Assembly (NCBI RefSeq): GCF_026210795.1
Contig: NC_089442.1
Location: forward strand, 1,302,001-1,366,000
Origin: Rhizophagus irregularis
Lineage: Eukaryota > Glomeromycota > Glomeromycetes > Glomerales > Glomeraceae
DNA length: 64,000 bases
Reading direction: 5' to 3'
In this document: positions 23,201-35,568 of the stretch, in pieces
Layout of the letters: each line of letters opens with the position of its first letter
Position numbering within the stretch: the first letter of the stretch is position 1
Notes under the pieces: generated by a model
Told to the model about the DNA's origin: nothing
Databases searched by the model: none
What the model saw: the letters and a program-made list of their open reading frames with translations, nothing else
Translations under genes and position numbers: made by a program

Positions 23201-26200
23201 CTGTTATTTCTGTATGTCATGGAAAGCTATTTTATGAAGAATTTTCATCGTGAAAATCTAGATCTCTTTTTGTGACTTATCAACATTCTTTGATACATAT
23301 TTGAAATATGAATATGTAAAACTTCTACATCAATCAGTAATTAATAGGATAAAATGAAAATAAATCATCCAAAGGATTTTAAAAAACTTGTAATATATAC
23401 AGGTAGTTTATCATATAACATTGAGTCAGTAACACTCTGCAATAGGAAATTTCCTACCAATTGTTGACTATTCCGACCATCATTTTATCTCGTAAACATT
23501 AAAAATTTGATAACATAATTGTAGTCCAAATTTTTAGCCTATTTCTAATAATTTCTATTCATCTATATCATTAGGATGATTATTTCAACATGCAAAATAT
23601 TTAATAATTCCAAGATTATATATAAATTAAAATTTTGTTTCCATTTATTTATCAGAAGTTTTACCACTATTTTAATATCAGCAGACATAATGTAATATAT
23701 GCAAGTATTTATACATGAGTTGATTGTGGATGCAAAAAGGTTTGTTACTGACTTTTTGTCATTATTGTTTTCAAACTACAATAACCATTTAAACTCTATT
23801 TATTATTTACAAATACCGTATATCTAATTTAAATCTTAAAAGTTGAAACTTTGAAATTCTATTACACTCCTTTCTCAAAATTTCTTGATGTAATTAATGA
23901 AATATCAAAAATTTCTGCTATTTTATTCCCTGAATTCTTGTTCATATGTGAGTTTAATTGCTTCTATATTTATGATAGTCCACCAAAATATTTCATTTGT
24001 TTGTCTAAAAGTCGAAGTTTCAGTTATATGAATTTGGTACGATAACAGATTATTAAAATTATAAGTTATATATATATTTGTATAGCTTCTGTGGTAACAA
24101 TAAATGTAAAAGAATAAATAAATAATCAACAATAACGAAAAAATAAGTAATTAGACTATTGAAAAATAAATTTATAATAAATTAATAATAAAATGGTAAA
24201 ATATTTTTAAAATAATTAATCAATGACAATAATAGTTGTATTAATGTTAATAAAGTTGCCATAAGAATTTATAAAGGTAATATTTTCTTATTAATGATAA
24301 CTTCTTATTATAAATATGAACTAAATTCATTCAATTATAAACATTGAAGACCGTTCATTTTGGAAATAATTCTGTAAAGTGATTATATTATTAAGAGGGT
24401 GATTATATTATTGTATAAAAAAGTATTTTAAATATTTAAAATAAATATATAATATTATTGAATAATTAAGTAGTATAAAAGCAAATTATTTAAGGTTATT
24501 ATTATTATATTATAAAAATATTCATTTAAGAAGCCAAATGCCATAGAAGTTAGTATTATCATCATCTTTGGTGTTATTACATGAATTATAATATTCACTT
24601 ACAGAAGCTACTACTTCTCTAGAAATTACCAAAATAGCAGAATAAAAATGTATAAGTTTTTGTAATTCCATCCTTCTATTAAGAAAATAATTACACTTGG
24701 AAAATACAATTCCTCGTCATAATTTTCCAAACTACATACTTTAATTACTTTATGTTGCGGCCAAATTTTTTTTCAATTATTTTTTATTATATTGTGTATT
24801 AGTTCACTTAGTCATATATGTAGGTTTGTTGAAGCCTATTAAAGCAATATCATGTTTATCTTCAAAAAAATCTTCTAATCTTCAATATTGAAATTATTAT
24901 AATTTTCATAACGTTGTGGTGTTGGCTTTGTTGTATTTGCTGTTAGAATTAGAAGGAACTATTTTTTTAATCAGATAGTCCAGATGTATTATCTTGTATT
25001 TCTGTTGTAGTATTAATATACGACCAATATCTTGTATAACTTGTTATATTCTTTTATATTCATAATCCGTACATTAAATTAATATGCTAAAAAGTTCGTA
25101 ATGTTTTATTGTTTTTGCACGTTTGGAGGCATAATGACTTTTAAGAAATTGATATACTTATAATTCAACAACTTTGACAAATTAGACGTCCATATATTAG
25201 GTATTAAAATGTTATTTATGAAGAATAACAGTATATAGTACTTTTTGTATCAAGAAATCATAAATGAATCAGTGTATTATTTAGTATGATAAAAGTCAGA
25301 TAATAGAATAAATTCTGCTTTTCAGTATGAAATGTTTATTGCAATAAACCAAAGTTTATATATATGTATGTATATATATATATATATATAGAACGCAGTT
25401 ATTTTAAAATTGCTTGTTACGAGGAAAGATAATAGGAAAGTACTATATTTTTTTTTTAAAAAAAAAAAGGGAAAGGGATTGAAAAAAATTTTTTTCTTTC
25501 AAACTGCAGTTTAATGAGTTTATACCCTTAATGGTGATCAACATTCATAAGCCACATATTGATCGTTACAGACGTTACATACATTGTGATTTTTGATTGT
25601 TATTAATTGTTACAAAGATAAATTTAACTTTTTTTGTGTATATATTCAGCCTTCGACATGTGCGACATGTGCATGATTTACTCCTATTAGCAAACTAGTT
25701 CAAATTGCGTAGTAAAATCGATTTATATTAAAAGAGAAATGGTATGGCTCGTTTTTACTTTAGTTTATGTTAAACTAATCAATCATACTTCATAATTAGA
25801 AAATAATAAGATTGCTTGTCGAAATCAAATAGTATAATTCATACTGAAATTATCATTTCAATAACGTGATTCTTGTGTCTCGTTCGTTAAAGTGTTATTA
25901 TCTAAGTCGAAATGTGAAGTAAATTTGATCATTTTACTGTTCGTTCTTATAAATTTTAGATCTTTATTAATACTCATACATTCATTATTGAATTGAAAAA
26001 GAACTCACTACGCTCGATAAAAAAAAATCTGACGTAAAATTCATAACTTTAAATTCTCTAAATTTCTGTCTAAGATATTGCGCATCATTTGACAATCATC
26101 AAAAAAATGATTTGAATTGTGTAGTATTAAGTAGTATTAAAAAATATTTATGGATATTTCACAATCATGTATGATCTGTCATTTCTATCAAAGTACTCTT

Positions 26201-26397
26201 ATTAAATCTCTTTTGAGTTCTATTGAGAAGTCTACATTTTGATACCGGATCGTCTATTCTATAGTAGTAATATAGTGATTATATATTTTGACTTTACATT
26301 TGAGATAGTTGATAGAATCAGGAAAACAGAAACTGTTGGAAAGTCCGAAGAGGTATCGCAAGTAACACAAATATAAAAATTTAAAACGTATTACAGA
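20214..26397. other. Six-kilobase gene desert
   Basis: No ORF with a recognisable family, and stops in all frames. Notable only are the MITE at 20901-21099, a TA microsatellite near 25365-25390 and a symmetric ten-T/ten-A junction at 25448. A phrase at about 26318-26345 (AGGAAAACAGAAACTGTTGG) resembles one at about 61090-61112, hinting at a shared old repeat. Confidence 0.4.
20901..21099. mobile_element. 199-bp MITE
   Basis: The left end CCCTATAAAAAATTTTTATC matches the reverse complement of the right end, CCCTGTAAAAAATCTGATCC, with a few changes. Inside, AATGATACATTCACGGA occurs twice about 76 bp apart. A possible 3-bp AAG duplication flanks it. Confidence 0.55.
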
Positions 26398-28645
26398 ACT
26401 AGTGTACTTTTGGATATAGTGAGTGAGTTTTATACTAATACTACTAATAAATTAATAAAAGATTTTTTTATAACAATAGATTGTGTTTAGTGAGATTTAT
26501 AAAAAATTTAATGAGATTTCTTTTTAGTAATAGTTTGGTATAAAAAAATTTTCTGGGATTTTTTTTTAATAACAATATGTTGATAGTAGACAATTAACTT
26601 GTTAATAATTGTTTTTTAGTAAGATTTTTTTATAGTTCACAGTAACACTAATATTACTAGTAAGTAATATAAATGAAAGATTTTTATAACAATAGATTAC
26701 ATTTAATAAGGTTAATAAAAAAATTTTCTGAGATTTATTTTAATAACAATAGGTATGATAAATTTTTGGTGATTATTTTTTTTAGTAACAATAGATTGGT
26801 AATAGACAATAAAAAATGTTGTGAAAACATTAAAAACTGAACTGATAATGAATTGGTAAATCAGATCAGTTTTGGTCACAGTAATAATTGTCTATTACCA
26901 ATCTATTGCTACTAAAAAAAAATCACCAAAAATTTTATCATATCTATTGTTATTTAAATAAATCCCAGAAAATTTTATATATTGTACTATACTAATTTGT
27001 CATAAAAAAATTCCAGAAACTGATCTATTATATTAATAAAAAATCTAAAAAATTTTTTATATCTCTCCATTATAATATAGTACTGATCTGTTGTTATCAA
27101 AAAAATTTTTTATATTGATTTATTGACTCTATTGTTAAAAAAAAATTCAGAAAATATATTTATATCAATCTATTATTAAAAAAAAAGTTAAAATTTTTTT
27201 ATATCTATTCATTGTACTATACCAATCTATTGTTATTAAAAAAAGTCTCAGTAAATTTTTTGTATTGATCTATTGTTATTAAAAAAAATCTCCCAAAATT
27301 TTTTTTATATGTCATTAAATATAATCTATTTATAAAAAATCTTTTATTAACTCATTAAACTAACTATTAATACCTATTAGTAGTAGTATTACTGGAAAAA
27401 ATCTTACTAAAAAACAATTATTAATTGAACAAATTAATAATCAGTTGTCTATTACCAATCTATTGTTATTAAAAAAAATCACAAAAAAATTTATTAAATT
27501 AGTCCATTGTACTATACCTATCTATTGTTATTAAAATAATCCCAGAAAATTTTATATCTAGTAACTATTGTACTATACCAATCTAGTATTATTATTAAAA
27601 AAAAATCCTTAAAATTTTTTATTTCTATCCATTATACCATACTGATCTATTGTTATTAAAAAAAATCCAGAAAATTTTATACTGATATAATGACTTATTG
27701 CTAAAAAAAAATCCCAGAAAATATATTCATATCAATCTATTATTAAAAAAAGAATTCAGAAATATTTTTTTATATCTATACATTGTATTATACCAATCTG
27801 TTATTATTAAAATAGATCCCAGAAAATTTTATTATATCTATCTATTGTACTATACCATTCTATTATATCTCAAAAAATTTTTTTATTAACCTTATTAAAT
27901 GTAACTAAAATCTTTTATTACCATTACTTATTAGTAATATTAGTGTTACTATGTTGAAGATAGGGCCGTCTGGCTAAGATAACGCATTAAAAATGTTGTC
28001 TACCTACTGAGTCTAACGATCACTCGACAGTGCACACGTGGGGTACTATACGTATGACGAGTGGTTTGTAGTTTAATTATATTAGAGTAGCTTTTAGAAT
28101 CATACTATGTATACATATTCTTTTATTTTTCTACTTTAATAAAACTGCAAATGCGCTGCGATTAAAAAAAAAGTAATATTAGTGTTACTGTGAACTGTAA
28201 AAAAATTATTAACTTCCGTTAATAAGTTACCAATCTATTGTAATTAAAAAATAAATCACAGAAAATTTTTATTATATCTATCTATTGTGCTATACCAATA
28301 TATTGTTATTAAGGAAGAATTCCAAAAAAAATTTATTATATCATCTATTATATGATACCAATTTACTGTTATTAAAAAAAATTCCAAAAAATTTATTACA
28401 TCTATTTATTGTATAGTTAACCCTATTGTACTATTACTACTATGCTGATATATCGTTATTAAAAAAAAATTCTAGAAAATTTTTTATACAAAGCTATTCT
28501 TATTAAAAAAAATTTCATAAAATTTTTTCATAAATCTCACTAAACACAATCTATTGTTATAAAAAAATCTTTTATTAATTTATTAATAGTATTAGTATGC
28601 TTTTAAAATAAACTCACCCATTATATCCAAAAGTACACTAATATA
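26398..28645. repeat. Fold-back (large inverted-repeat) structure
   Basis: The left arm (26398-26810) and right arm (26887-28645) are reverse complements. At the inner edge, 26790-26810 pairs perfectly over 21 bp with 26887-26907. At the outer edge, TAGTGTACTTTTGGATATA near 26400 pairs with its complement near 28630. The right arm is longer because of internal reiteration of a TCTATTGTTATTAAAAAAA-type motif and because of the SINE-like insert. No ORF is supportable. Confidence 0.75.
27951..28171 (+). mobile_element. SINE-like retroposon
   Basis: An insert of 221 bp is flanked by perfect 18-bp direct repeats AGTAATATTAGTGTTACT (27933-27950 and 28172-28189) and ends in a poly(A) run. The left arm of the fold-back near 26640-26660 keeps the uninterrupted version, so the insertion boundaries are certain. 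The 5' part (GGGCCGTCTGGCTAAGATAA) resembles a tRNA-derived box A. A box B is only weakly suggested near 28017. Confidence 0.8.
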
Positions 28646-30050
28646 ATTAAAAAAAAATCATTTTTTTTTTAATTTTTAATAACAAAAACGTCAAGTCTGA
28701 CGTTTTTAATTAAAAAATATTTTTTTTTGATTTTTAATAACAAAAAACGTCAAGTCTGACGTTTTTAATTAAAAAAATATTTTTTTTTTGATTTTTAATA
28801 ACAAAAAACGTCAAGTCTGACGTTTTTAATTAAAAAAATCACTTTTTTTTTGATTTTTAATAACAAAAAACGTCAAGTCTGACGTTTTTAATTAAAAAAA
28901 ATATTTTTTTTGATTTTTAATAACAAAAAACGTCAAGTCTGACGTTTTTAATTAAAAAAATCACTTTTTTTTGATTTTTAATAACAAAAAACGTCAAGTC
29001 TGACGTTTTTAATTAAAAAAATCACTTTTTTTTGATTTTTAATAACAAAAAACGTCAAGTCTGACGTTTTTAATTAAAAAAATCACTTTTTTTTTGATTT
29101 TTAATAACAAAAAACGTCAAGTCTGACGTTTTTAATTAAAAAAATCACTTTTTTTTGATTTTTAATAACAAAAAACGTCAAGTCTGACGTTTTTAATTAA
29201 AAAAATCACTTTTTTTTGATTTTTAATAACAAAAAACGTCAAGTCTGACGTTTTTAATTAAAAAAATCACTTTTTTTGATTTTTAATAACAAAAAACGTC
29301 AAGTCTGACGTTTTTAATTAAAAAAATCACTTTTTTTTGATTTTTAATAACAAAAAACGTCAAGTCTGACGTTTTTAATTAAAAAAATCACTTTTTTTTG
29401 ATTTTTAATAACAAAAAACGTCAAGTCTGACGTTTTTAATTAAAAAAATCACTTTTTTTTGATTTTTAATAACAAAAAACGTCAAGTCTGACGTTTTTAA
29501 TTAAAAAAATCACTTTTTTTTGATTTTTAATAACAAAAAACGTCAAGTCTGACGTTTTTAATTAAAAAAAATATTTTTTTTGATTTTTAATAACAAAAAA
29601 CGTCAAGTCTGACGTTTTTAATTAAAAAATATATTTTTTTTTTATTTTTAATAACAAAAAACGTCAAGTCTGACGTTTATAATTAAAAAAAATATTTTTT
29701 TTTGATTTTTAATAACAAAAAACGTCAAGTCTGACGTTTATAATTAAAAAAAATATTTTTTTTGATTTTTAATAACAAAAAACGTCAAGTCTGACGTTTT
29801 TAATTAAAAAATATATTTTTTTTTTGATTTTTAATAACAAAAAACGTCAAGTCTGACGTTTTTAATTAAAAAAAAATCATTTTTTTTGATTTTAATAACA
29901 AAAAACGTCAAGTCTGACATTTTTGATTAATAAAATCATTTTTTTTTTGATTTTTAATAACAAAAAACGTCAAGTCTGACTTTTTTAATTAAAAAATTTA
30001 ATTTTTTTTTGTTTTTTAATCAAGTTTTTGACATTTTTAATTAAAAAAAA
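28646..30050. repeat. 60-bp satellite array, about 22 monomers
   Basis: The monomer is about 59-61 bp and repeats 22 times with near identity, plus a decayed last copy near 30005. Each monomer has a perfect dyad, AAACGTCAAGTCTGACGTTT, flanked by A- and T-tracts, so each can form a hairpin and each carries two TGACGT half-sites. Monomers differ mainly in homopolymer length and in ATATTT versus ATCACT linkers. It is not a CRISPR array: the variable parts are not spacers and the genome is eukaryotic. Confidence 0.95.
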
Positions 30051-30175
30051 AAATTTTCACATTTTAATAAAAAATGATCAACATACTATTTCATGATCTG
30101 TCAAGTTAACATTCTTTTTGAGCAGCACAGTTAAACTCAGCGCAAAAAGTTTCCATAGTGAATGTTCACTTTCTC

Positions 30176-30245
30176 TGTACATGTACATGTACATGTTCAT
30201 GTTCTTGCTCTTGTACTTGTACATGTACATGTACAGTACTGTACT
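30176..30245. repeat. TGTACA-type microsatellite
   Basis: Runs of the hexamer ACATGT, imperfect in the middle (TTCATG, TTCTTG, CTCTTG), form a self-complementary tract. Confidence 0.8.
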
Positions 30246-30568
30246 AATATTTAAGATTAAACTGAGAGTTTTTTACGAAAAAGGCAATTTTTTTTGTATC
30301 CATGGCAACTATGCATGTGGATGATTTTCAAAAACGGAATAGAAAATTTTGGTGAAAATCTGACTGAAATGAAATGATCAACCAAAATTTTTGCCTTTTA
30401 AAGTAAAAAATCGCCTTAAAATCCTACTTGGGTGTTAAAAAGAAACGTATCACAAAATGTGTAAGTACAAAAGGAAATTAAATCAGTAAAATATACAATA
30501 ATAGCAAATTTAAAAGGGAAAACGTGTCAGCACGACCAGAAACTTTATTGCATGCGGACAGAAATACC

Positions 30569-30997
30569 TTACATGAAGAGAGTCCAACCGTAAATGCCCT
30601 CAACTAAAACCTCGGACAAATTACGTTGTAGACTTAAATGCTTCCAAATTTGTCCAAGATTTATTTGAGCAATCGGAATGAGATTGTAAGAGATCTGATA
30701 TACGAGCATTTTACATCTTCTTCTTGCGCTATTGTATATATTGTTGGCAAGATTTTGATGTGGATAGTTTGTTGGTCTGCACTTATGAATATTATTCAAA
30801 ATTCTGTCTCTTTCGGACGACTTTATGGAATTTTGATTTGTCAAAAGGTCTATCACGTTTATATTATCATTCATTTCCTCACCAAAGTCGTCTCTTCGGC
30901 CAAGGGAGAGAAAATTGATCTGAAGGGAAAATCTGGAGGTTCTCAAAGCATCTGATTGTATATATATGTTTTGTGAGTTATAAAATTTATCTTGCAA
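30569..30997 (-). CDS. Hypothetical open frame, possibly a gene relic
   Basis: A 142-codon frame with no ATG at its 5' limit; the first ATG would be at residue 42. The composition is less AT-biased than its surroundings (for example ARRRCKMLVYQISYN and the C-terminal LSEVLVEGIYG). No domain is recognised and no splice partner is evident. The opposite strand also holds a 105-codon frame. It may be the end of a decayed transposon protein. Confidence 0.25.
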   Translation of the reverse strand: MQDKFYNSQNIYIQSDALRTSRFSLQINFLSLGRRDDFGEEMNDNINVIDLLTNQNSIKSSERDRILNNIHKCRPTNYPHQNLANNIYNSARRRCKMLVYQISYNLIPIAQINLGQIWKHLSLQRNLSEVLVEGIYGWTLFM

Positions 30998-31009
30998 AAC
31001 CTGCTACTA

Positions 31010-31205
31010 CTGAAGAAGGAATCATGAATACAATCAGCAATGGTGAATTTGTTTTAAGATTGAAATTATTAGAGATAACACTAAAGGGAAGCCGAGCGAT
31101 CGGTCACCTGAATTAGTATCTGTTAATCTGCAAGAGCAAGTAAAAAATTGGTTCATAGATTATCAGGATCCAGAAAAAGAAGAAGCATACGAAGGCTCAA
31201 AGTAA
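31010..31205 (+). pseudogene. Unidentified coding relic with one frame change
   Basis: A frame reading KPATTEEGIM through NGEFV shifts near 31065 into one reading KIEIIRDNTKGKPS through VKNWFIDYQDPEKEEAY and a stop at 31205. The amino-acid composition is gene-like, but I recognise no family. Confidence 0.3.
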
Positions 31206-32142
31206 CGAGCTTTGGGAATGCCCAATTGGTCGTACAAAAAGAAAATCCTTTTATCCCTTATCTGTTTTGTGGCATAGTAATATACGTAATACGCAGAAAG
31301 GAGTGGCACAGTAATTAACTAATCATGTGAAACCGTAACAATCATATGATCAGAGCAGCAATCAGGTGATTGTCAAATATTGGTTTTCCATTGCAGTCTG
31401 TGTTTAATTTCTTTTTCATTTCTATTTTCTACGACGGAATGTTTAGTAATTACGCTCGCATCATGATACTTGTAAAATATTGATAAAATTTTTAATATTT
31501 TTAATTTAAATCCTGTGGAAAAAGTTTTTAATTTGAATAAATTAAAGATTGTTAATTACATAATAACATTATAAGGATTTATTAAATTGAACAATAATTC
31601 AATCTCTTTTAAATTTGATAAATTTAACTCCTTCATAAAAGTTTAATTTATTACTATTATTTGAAATTTTTTGTATATTTTTTTTATTACCAAATAATTA
31701 CTGGTGATTACCAATATTACAATTACCAAGGATGACTTGTGATTAAAGGAGATTTCTACAATCACAAAGTAGAAGGCTACACAATTTCTTATTGAAGTAT
31801 GAAAGAAGGCATATTGCAATATAGTAAAAAGGAGTGGACAAGAACTCATGAAAAAATAAGCTTTTTATTATGATGAATTTAATATTAAAATAGAAGTTTT
31901 AATAATTGAAAGAATATGACTTCAGTTATGCTTACTGCATCTGTATCTTACATGTATGCAAAAATATAAGTTATTAACTCTTAGCTGTCATACTGTACAT
32001 ATAATATACAGATTATTATAATGTTATTAATCTAATAAAGAAGCTTATTATTATTCACTTAAAATCAGTCATAGACTAAATCATATGTGCAGCAATGATT
32101 GGTTATTTAATATATAAAATATTTATGGTTTTTAATAATAGA

Positions 32143-32163
32143 AATAATGCGTCAGATTGACAA
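32143..32163 (+). promoter_or_regulatory. Upstream box of unit 1 gene fragment
   Basis: AATAATGCGTCAGATTGACA fits the box found upstream of every family member. It lies 281 bp before the fragment's ATG. Confidence 0.55.
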
Positions 32164-32423
32164 GTAAAAAAACTGAAACATGACCTTTTATGTATTGATG
32201 CATCAAATCTGAGTCATTATTGCATTTGAAAACACGTTTTTTTATTTAAAAGCCTCTCATATTCTCTAAAAATCAATTTCTGAATTTGAAATCAATTTTC
32301 TGAAAACTTCTCCATAAATTTAATCCAATTTGAAATCTCTCATTAAATATTGAACTCCTAAATTTAATTAATTCTAATTAAATTTTATTTCAATCACTAA
32401 ATTCTTCTTAAAATCAATTTAAC

Positions 32424-32714
32424 ATGAATGCATATCCTGGCCAAGACAGTAAGTATGTGAATAATATTTCAACTTATAATAATTTTTTTCTTATTTAGTT
32501 TTTTACTAACTAAATCTTAACTTTTAATGCTCATTTTTTATTTAAAAAATATAGCAATAAATCATATCACAGATTTTATATCACACCTTAATGTCATTGT
32601 TGCTTCAATAACTTCAAATCTCAAGTTGGAATAATCTTGGCTGTTAATTACTATATAAAAGAAGCAGAAAAGATTTTTGTGGATCAACAAGTTATTGAAT
32701 CATTAAAAGAAAAG
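32424..32714 (+). pseudogene. Truncated first two exons of the nuclease-like gene, unit 1
   Basis: Exon 1 (32424-32448, MNAYPGQD) and its GTAAGT donor are intact. At the next acceptor the TTTTTAG of the sister copies reads TTTTAATG, so the AG is lost. Exon 2 carries a small deletion that creates a TAA after the LKLE segment. The exon ends at 32714 with the conserved GTGTGT donor. Exons 3 onward are absent from the unit. This is a dead copy. Confidence 0.8.
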
Positions 32715-33060
32715 GTGTGTATTTTTTTTGTTTTGCAAGGATAGGGTAACTCTTAAGACGAGCCATACGGGAGATTGACCAGTTGATATCAAGTTTGAAC
32801 ATATACCATTATGTGGCCACATGTGATGATGATTCAGTTTAGCTGGATTTGAACATACAGTGGAGAGTGAGTTATATGTAAAGATGACAAGATTGCTGAG
32901 TTTATCAAACAATAAGCCTTGGCTTCTGAGAATTACTGTTTGGAGACGCTTGGTAACCACTCCATAGCTCGATATTCAGGCATCCTGTCTTTGTTATTGG
33001 TAAAATCCTGTTAATTTTGGAGGAGAAATTGACTATGTACCTTCTTTTACTACTAAATAA
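32715..33060 (+). other. Second-intron copy in unit 1
   Basis: This carries the same conserved blocks as the introns at 14421-14650, 40221 and 49983 (GGGTAACTC, GAATTACTG, CGCTTGGTAACCA, CTATGTACCTTCTTT), although the gene around it is dead. The antisense open frame 32703-32960 is a shadow. Confidence 0.6.
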
Positions 33061-33458
33061 AAAGTTTACACACTGCTAACAATTTATTTTCATAAATAGA
33101 TAATATTGAACTAAACAAATGTTATTAGGTGAAGATACTTTCCATTATAATTTACTTGAGTTAAGCAAGATGATGATAAAAGATTTGCTTGGAATTGTTT
33201 TATACTTTTATTGAATGGAAATTATTATTTAAACTGCTCTTGGTTTGAGAAGTATGAACAGTAGTGATTGTGCAATTAAATAAAATATATAAGATTAATT
33301 AATATTATATTTTTAGTACATTAACTAGTACTACTAGTTACTTATTTTTATTTTTATTTTTCTTTCTTTTGCTTTTAATTTATATCTAACTTCAAAATGA
33401 TTATTATTTTATAAACATTGTAATTTTATTGGATAAACCTTAAATTAGTAAAGTATTT

Positions 33459-33753
33459 AGAATAAATGTATTTGTAACAGCCTGTTACATATCTTATTTG
33501 TTACATCCTTTTTTTATTCTTTTTTTTTAATAATAAATTTAGTATGTGTTTTATAAATAAAATTTTTATATGCAAAATTTAATTTGAAGTTATTAGCAGT
33601 TTCTTGAAATTTTAAAAAAATTCTTTTGTCTTAGTTACACAACTGATCTTTTATTTTTGTTTACATTTCACCTGATCTTAAATTTTAATTGGATAAATTG
33701 GGGTTGTTACAAATAAGATGCATAACAGGCTGTTACAATTAGATTTATCCAAA
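33459..33753. mobile_element. 295-bp MITE present in unit 1 only
   Basis: The termini are imperfect inverted repeats of about 45 bp with a perfect core TTGTAACAGCCTGTTA. TATTT flanks both sides (33454-33458 and 33754-33758). The corresponding place in unit 2 (near 41045, which is inverted) lacks it, so it inserted after the duplication. Confidence 0.8.
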
Positions 33754-34359
33754 TATTTATATTATCAGTACAACTTTTATTCATGATTCATTTTTATTTC
33801 ATTAACTTAAAATAGCTAAGAGTTTTGATAGGTAGGCTGGAGTGAAGTAGATTTTCCTAAGCCTTAAAACTTTAACCATCTTAGATAATTAATTAATTCA
33901 AACCCAAGCTCAATTCATAAACTAGCTGGGCATATATGAGATATGTCAATATTGATTAGTTCAGTAGAAGCTTAGCCTACAATACTAGCACTAAGTAAAA
34001 GAATAGAAAATAAGTATAATACTTATAATCAAAGGTGATAGTTGATGCATTTAATATTAGAGTTTAAAAATGAAATTATAAGCAATTTTTATTAAAATTA
34101 CACATGTTACTGCAATAACATAAATTTTATTATAAAACCTTCAATATCTATAATGCAAAACAGTATGATTAAGCCATAAATAAACCAACACTTTTTTTTA
34201 TCAATTTTTACCAATTTTTAATTAATTAATATTAGTAACGGCAAAAATTTGGTAGATCTACAATTAGTTAATTTATTACCGAATTTAGACTATTAATATT
34301 GATTATGTCAGCTACCATGGATCAACTTGTCTAACTTACCTATAAATTATGATCAGATA

Positions 34360-34571
34360 AGGACCCGAAATATATATGTAGAGGTCAGGTCCAGAAGTGG
34401 TCCAAAATACGCATTCTTTCAGGGCCGGAATTACGATAATTTCAGCCATTATCTAAATTAAGAAATATTATTTTGGCTGGGATTATCCATAAAAGGAATG
34501 ATCTACATGATTTTTTTGACTCATTATACGCAAACTCTGACCTGACCCTTTTATGTATATTTCGGGGTCCT
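34360..34571. mobile_element. 212-bp hAT-like MITE present in unit 1 only
   Basis: The termini AGGACCCGAAATATA and the reverse complement of CGGGGTCCT are followed inward by the shared GGTCAGGTC. Perfect 8-bp target duplications ATCAGATA lie at 34352-34359 and 34572-34579. Unit 2 near 41555 shows the uninterrupted site. An 8-bp duplication suits the hAT superfamily. Confidence 0.85.
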
Positions 34572-35239
34572 ATCAGATAAATATAAAATAAAATCTATAT
34601 AAATTATATAATAAAATCAATGAAGTCTTTTATTTATTACTAATATTCACCATCATTAAACATTTTTCCTATCTTTTATGATCTATAATATCATGTGATG
34701 ATTATGTGCCAGTTCGGAATTGATCAATATTTAACATATTAAACATATTAAACATTTGTAGTTTTATTATAAATACAGGTCAATTTTTTGTAGTAATATT
34801 TTTTTCAGATAACAACAGAAATAAAGTTTTATTAAAAGTTAATAAAAGGTTATCTCAATTATTGTTTAAGTGTGCAGTTTTTTGTGTGAAATCCTTTATT
34901 CGTGGTTGAACATATATGCCGACGTAAAGTGCTATACTACACGTCTGATTGGATATTTTTCGATATGCGATTAATTATATAAACCTTCTGCTTACATAAT
35001 TAAATAATTGCTTAATATTTTTAAGTGTAGAAGAACTGACCTAACAATACTACAATTTATGTTAGAGGATGGAGACTACCAAAGAAAAAAAATTACAATA
35101 AAAATGATCAATAAAATAAATAATAGCAAAAAAAGTCCTTTTTTATTAGCATTAATTATCATTAATAATTAATAAACAGAATTCAACCAAATGTATAATA
35201 ATAATAAATAAGAAAAAAATCACTAAAACAACAACAAAT

Positions 35240-35560
35240 GATGATAAAAAAAAACCTGAAAATGTAAAAAAAATATTGAAAATAAAAAAAAGTATTGAAA
35301 AATTTATTTTTCAGTTTGAACTAAAAAAAAAATAAAAAAATAAATAATTAAAAAAAAATTATTTTTAAGTATAAACAATTAAAAAAATTTCCAGTTTGAA
35401 AAGCCTAAAAAAATAAAAAAAAATATCAAAATTTCAGTCTATAAGATCCGGTAAAAAAGGTATTTAAAAAAAATTGGCCCTAAAAAAAGACAGAATATAA
35501 AAAAAAATTTAGTCCAAAAAAATAATAATATAAAAATAATTTGGTCTAAAAAGACCATTT
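35240..35560. repeat. Poly(A)-interrupted low-complexity block
   Basis: A-tracts are separated by short words (TTTCAGTTTGAA, TTCCAGTTTGAAAAG, TTTCAGTC, GGTCTAAAAAGACC). Related blocks occur at 9430-9700 (reversed), 44850-45170 and 59550-59900, so this is a dispersed family and not random homopolymer. Confidence 0.55.
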
Positions 35561-35568
35561 GTTCAGAT

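Noticed and set aside
27698-27889. 63-codon frame in the fold-back arm
   Set aside because: It is composed of the reiterated ATTAAAAAAA-type motif of the arm, so it is low complexity.
27956-28030. A functional tRNA gene at the head of the SINE-like insert
   Set aside because: A box-A-like word is present, but no acceptor stem, anticodon arm or good box B folds out. It is at most tRNA-derived.
28646-30050. CRISPR array
   Set aside because: The units are nearly identical along their whole length, with no unique spacers. The context is eukaryotic and no cas genes are present. It is a satellite.
30638-30955. 105-codon plus-strand frame
   Set aside because: It overlaps a longer minus-strand frame of more protein-like composition. 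Neither has support beyond openness.
32703-32960. 85-codon minus-strand frame
   Set aside because: It lies antisense to the conserved intron copy, and the matching positions in the other intron copies are not open over the same span.
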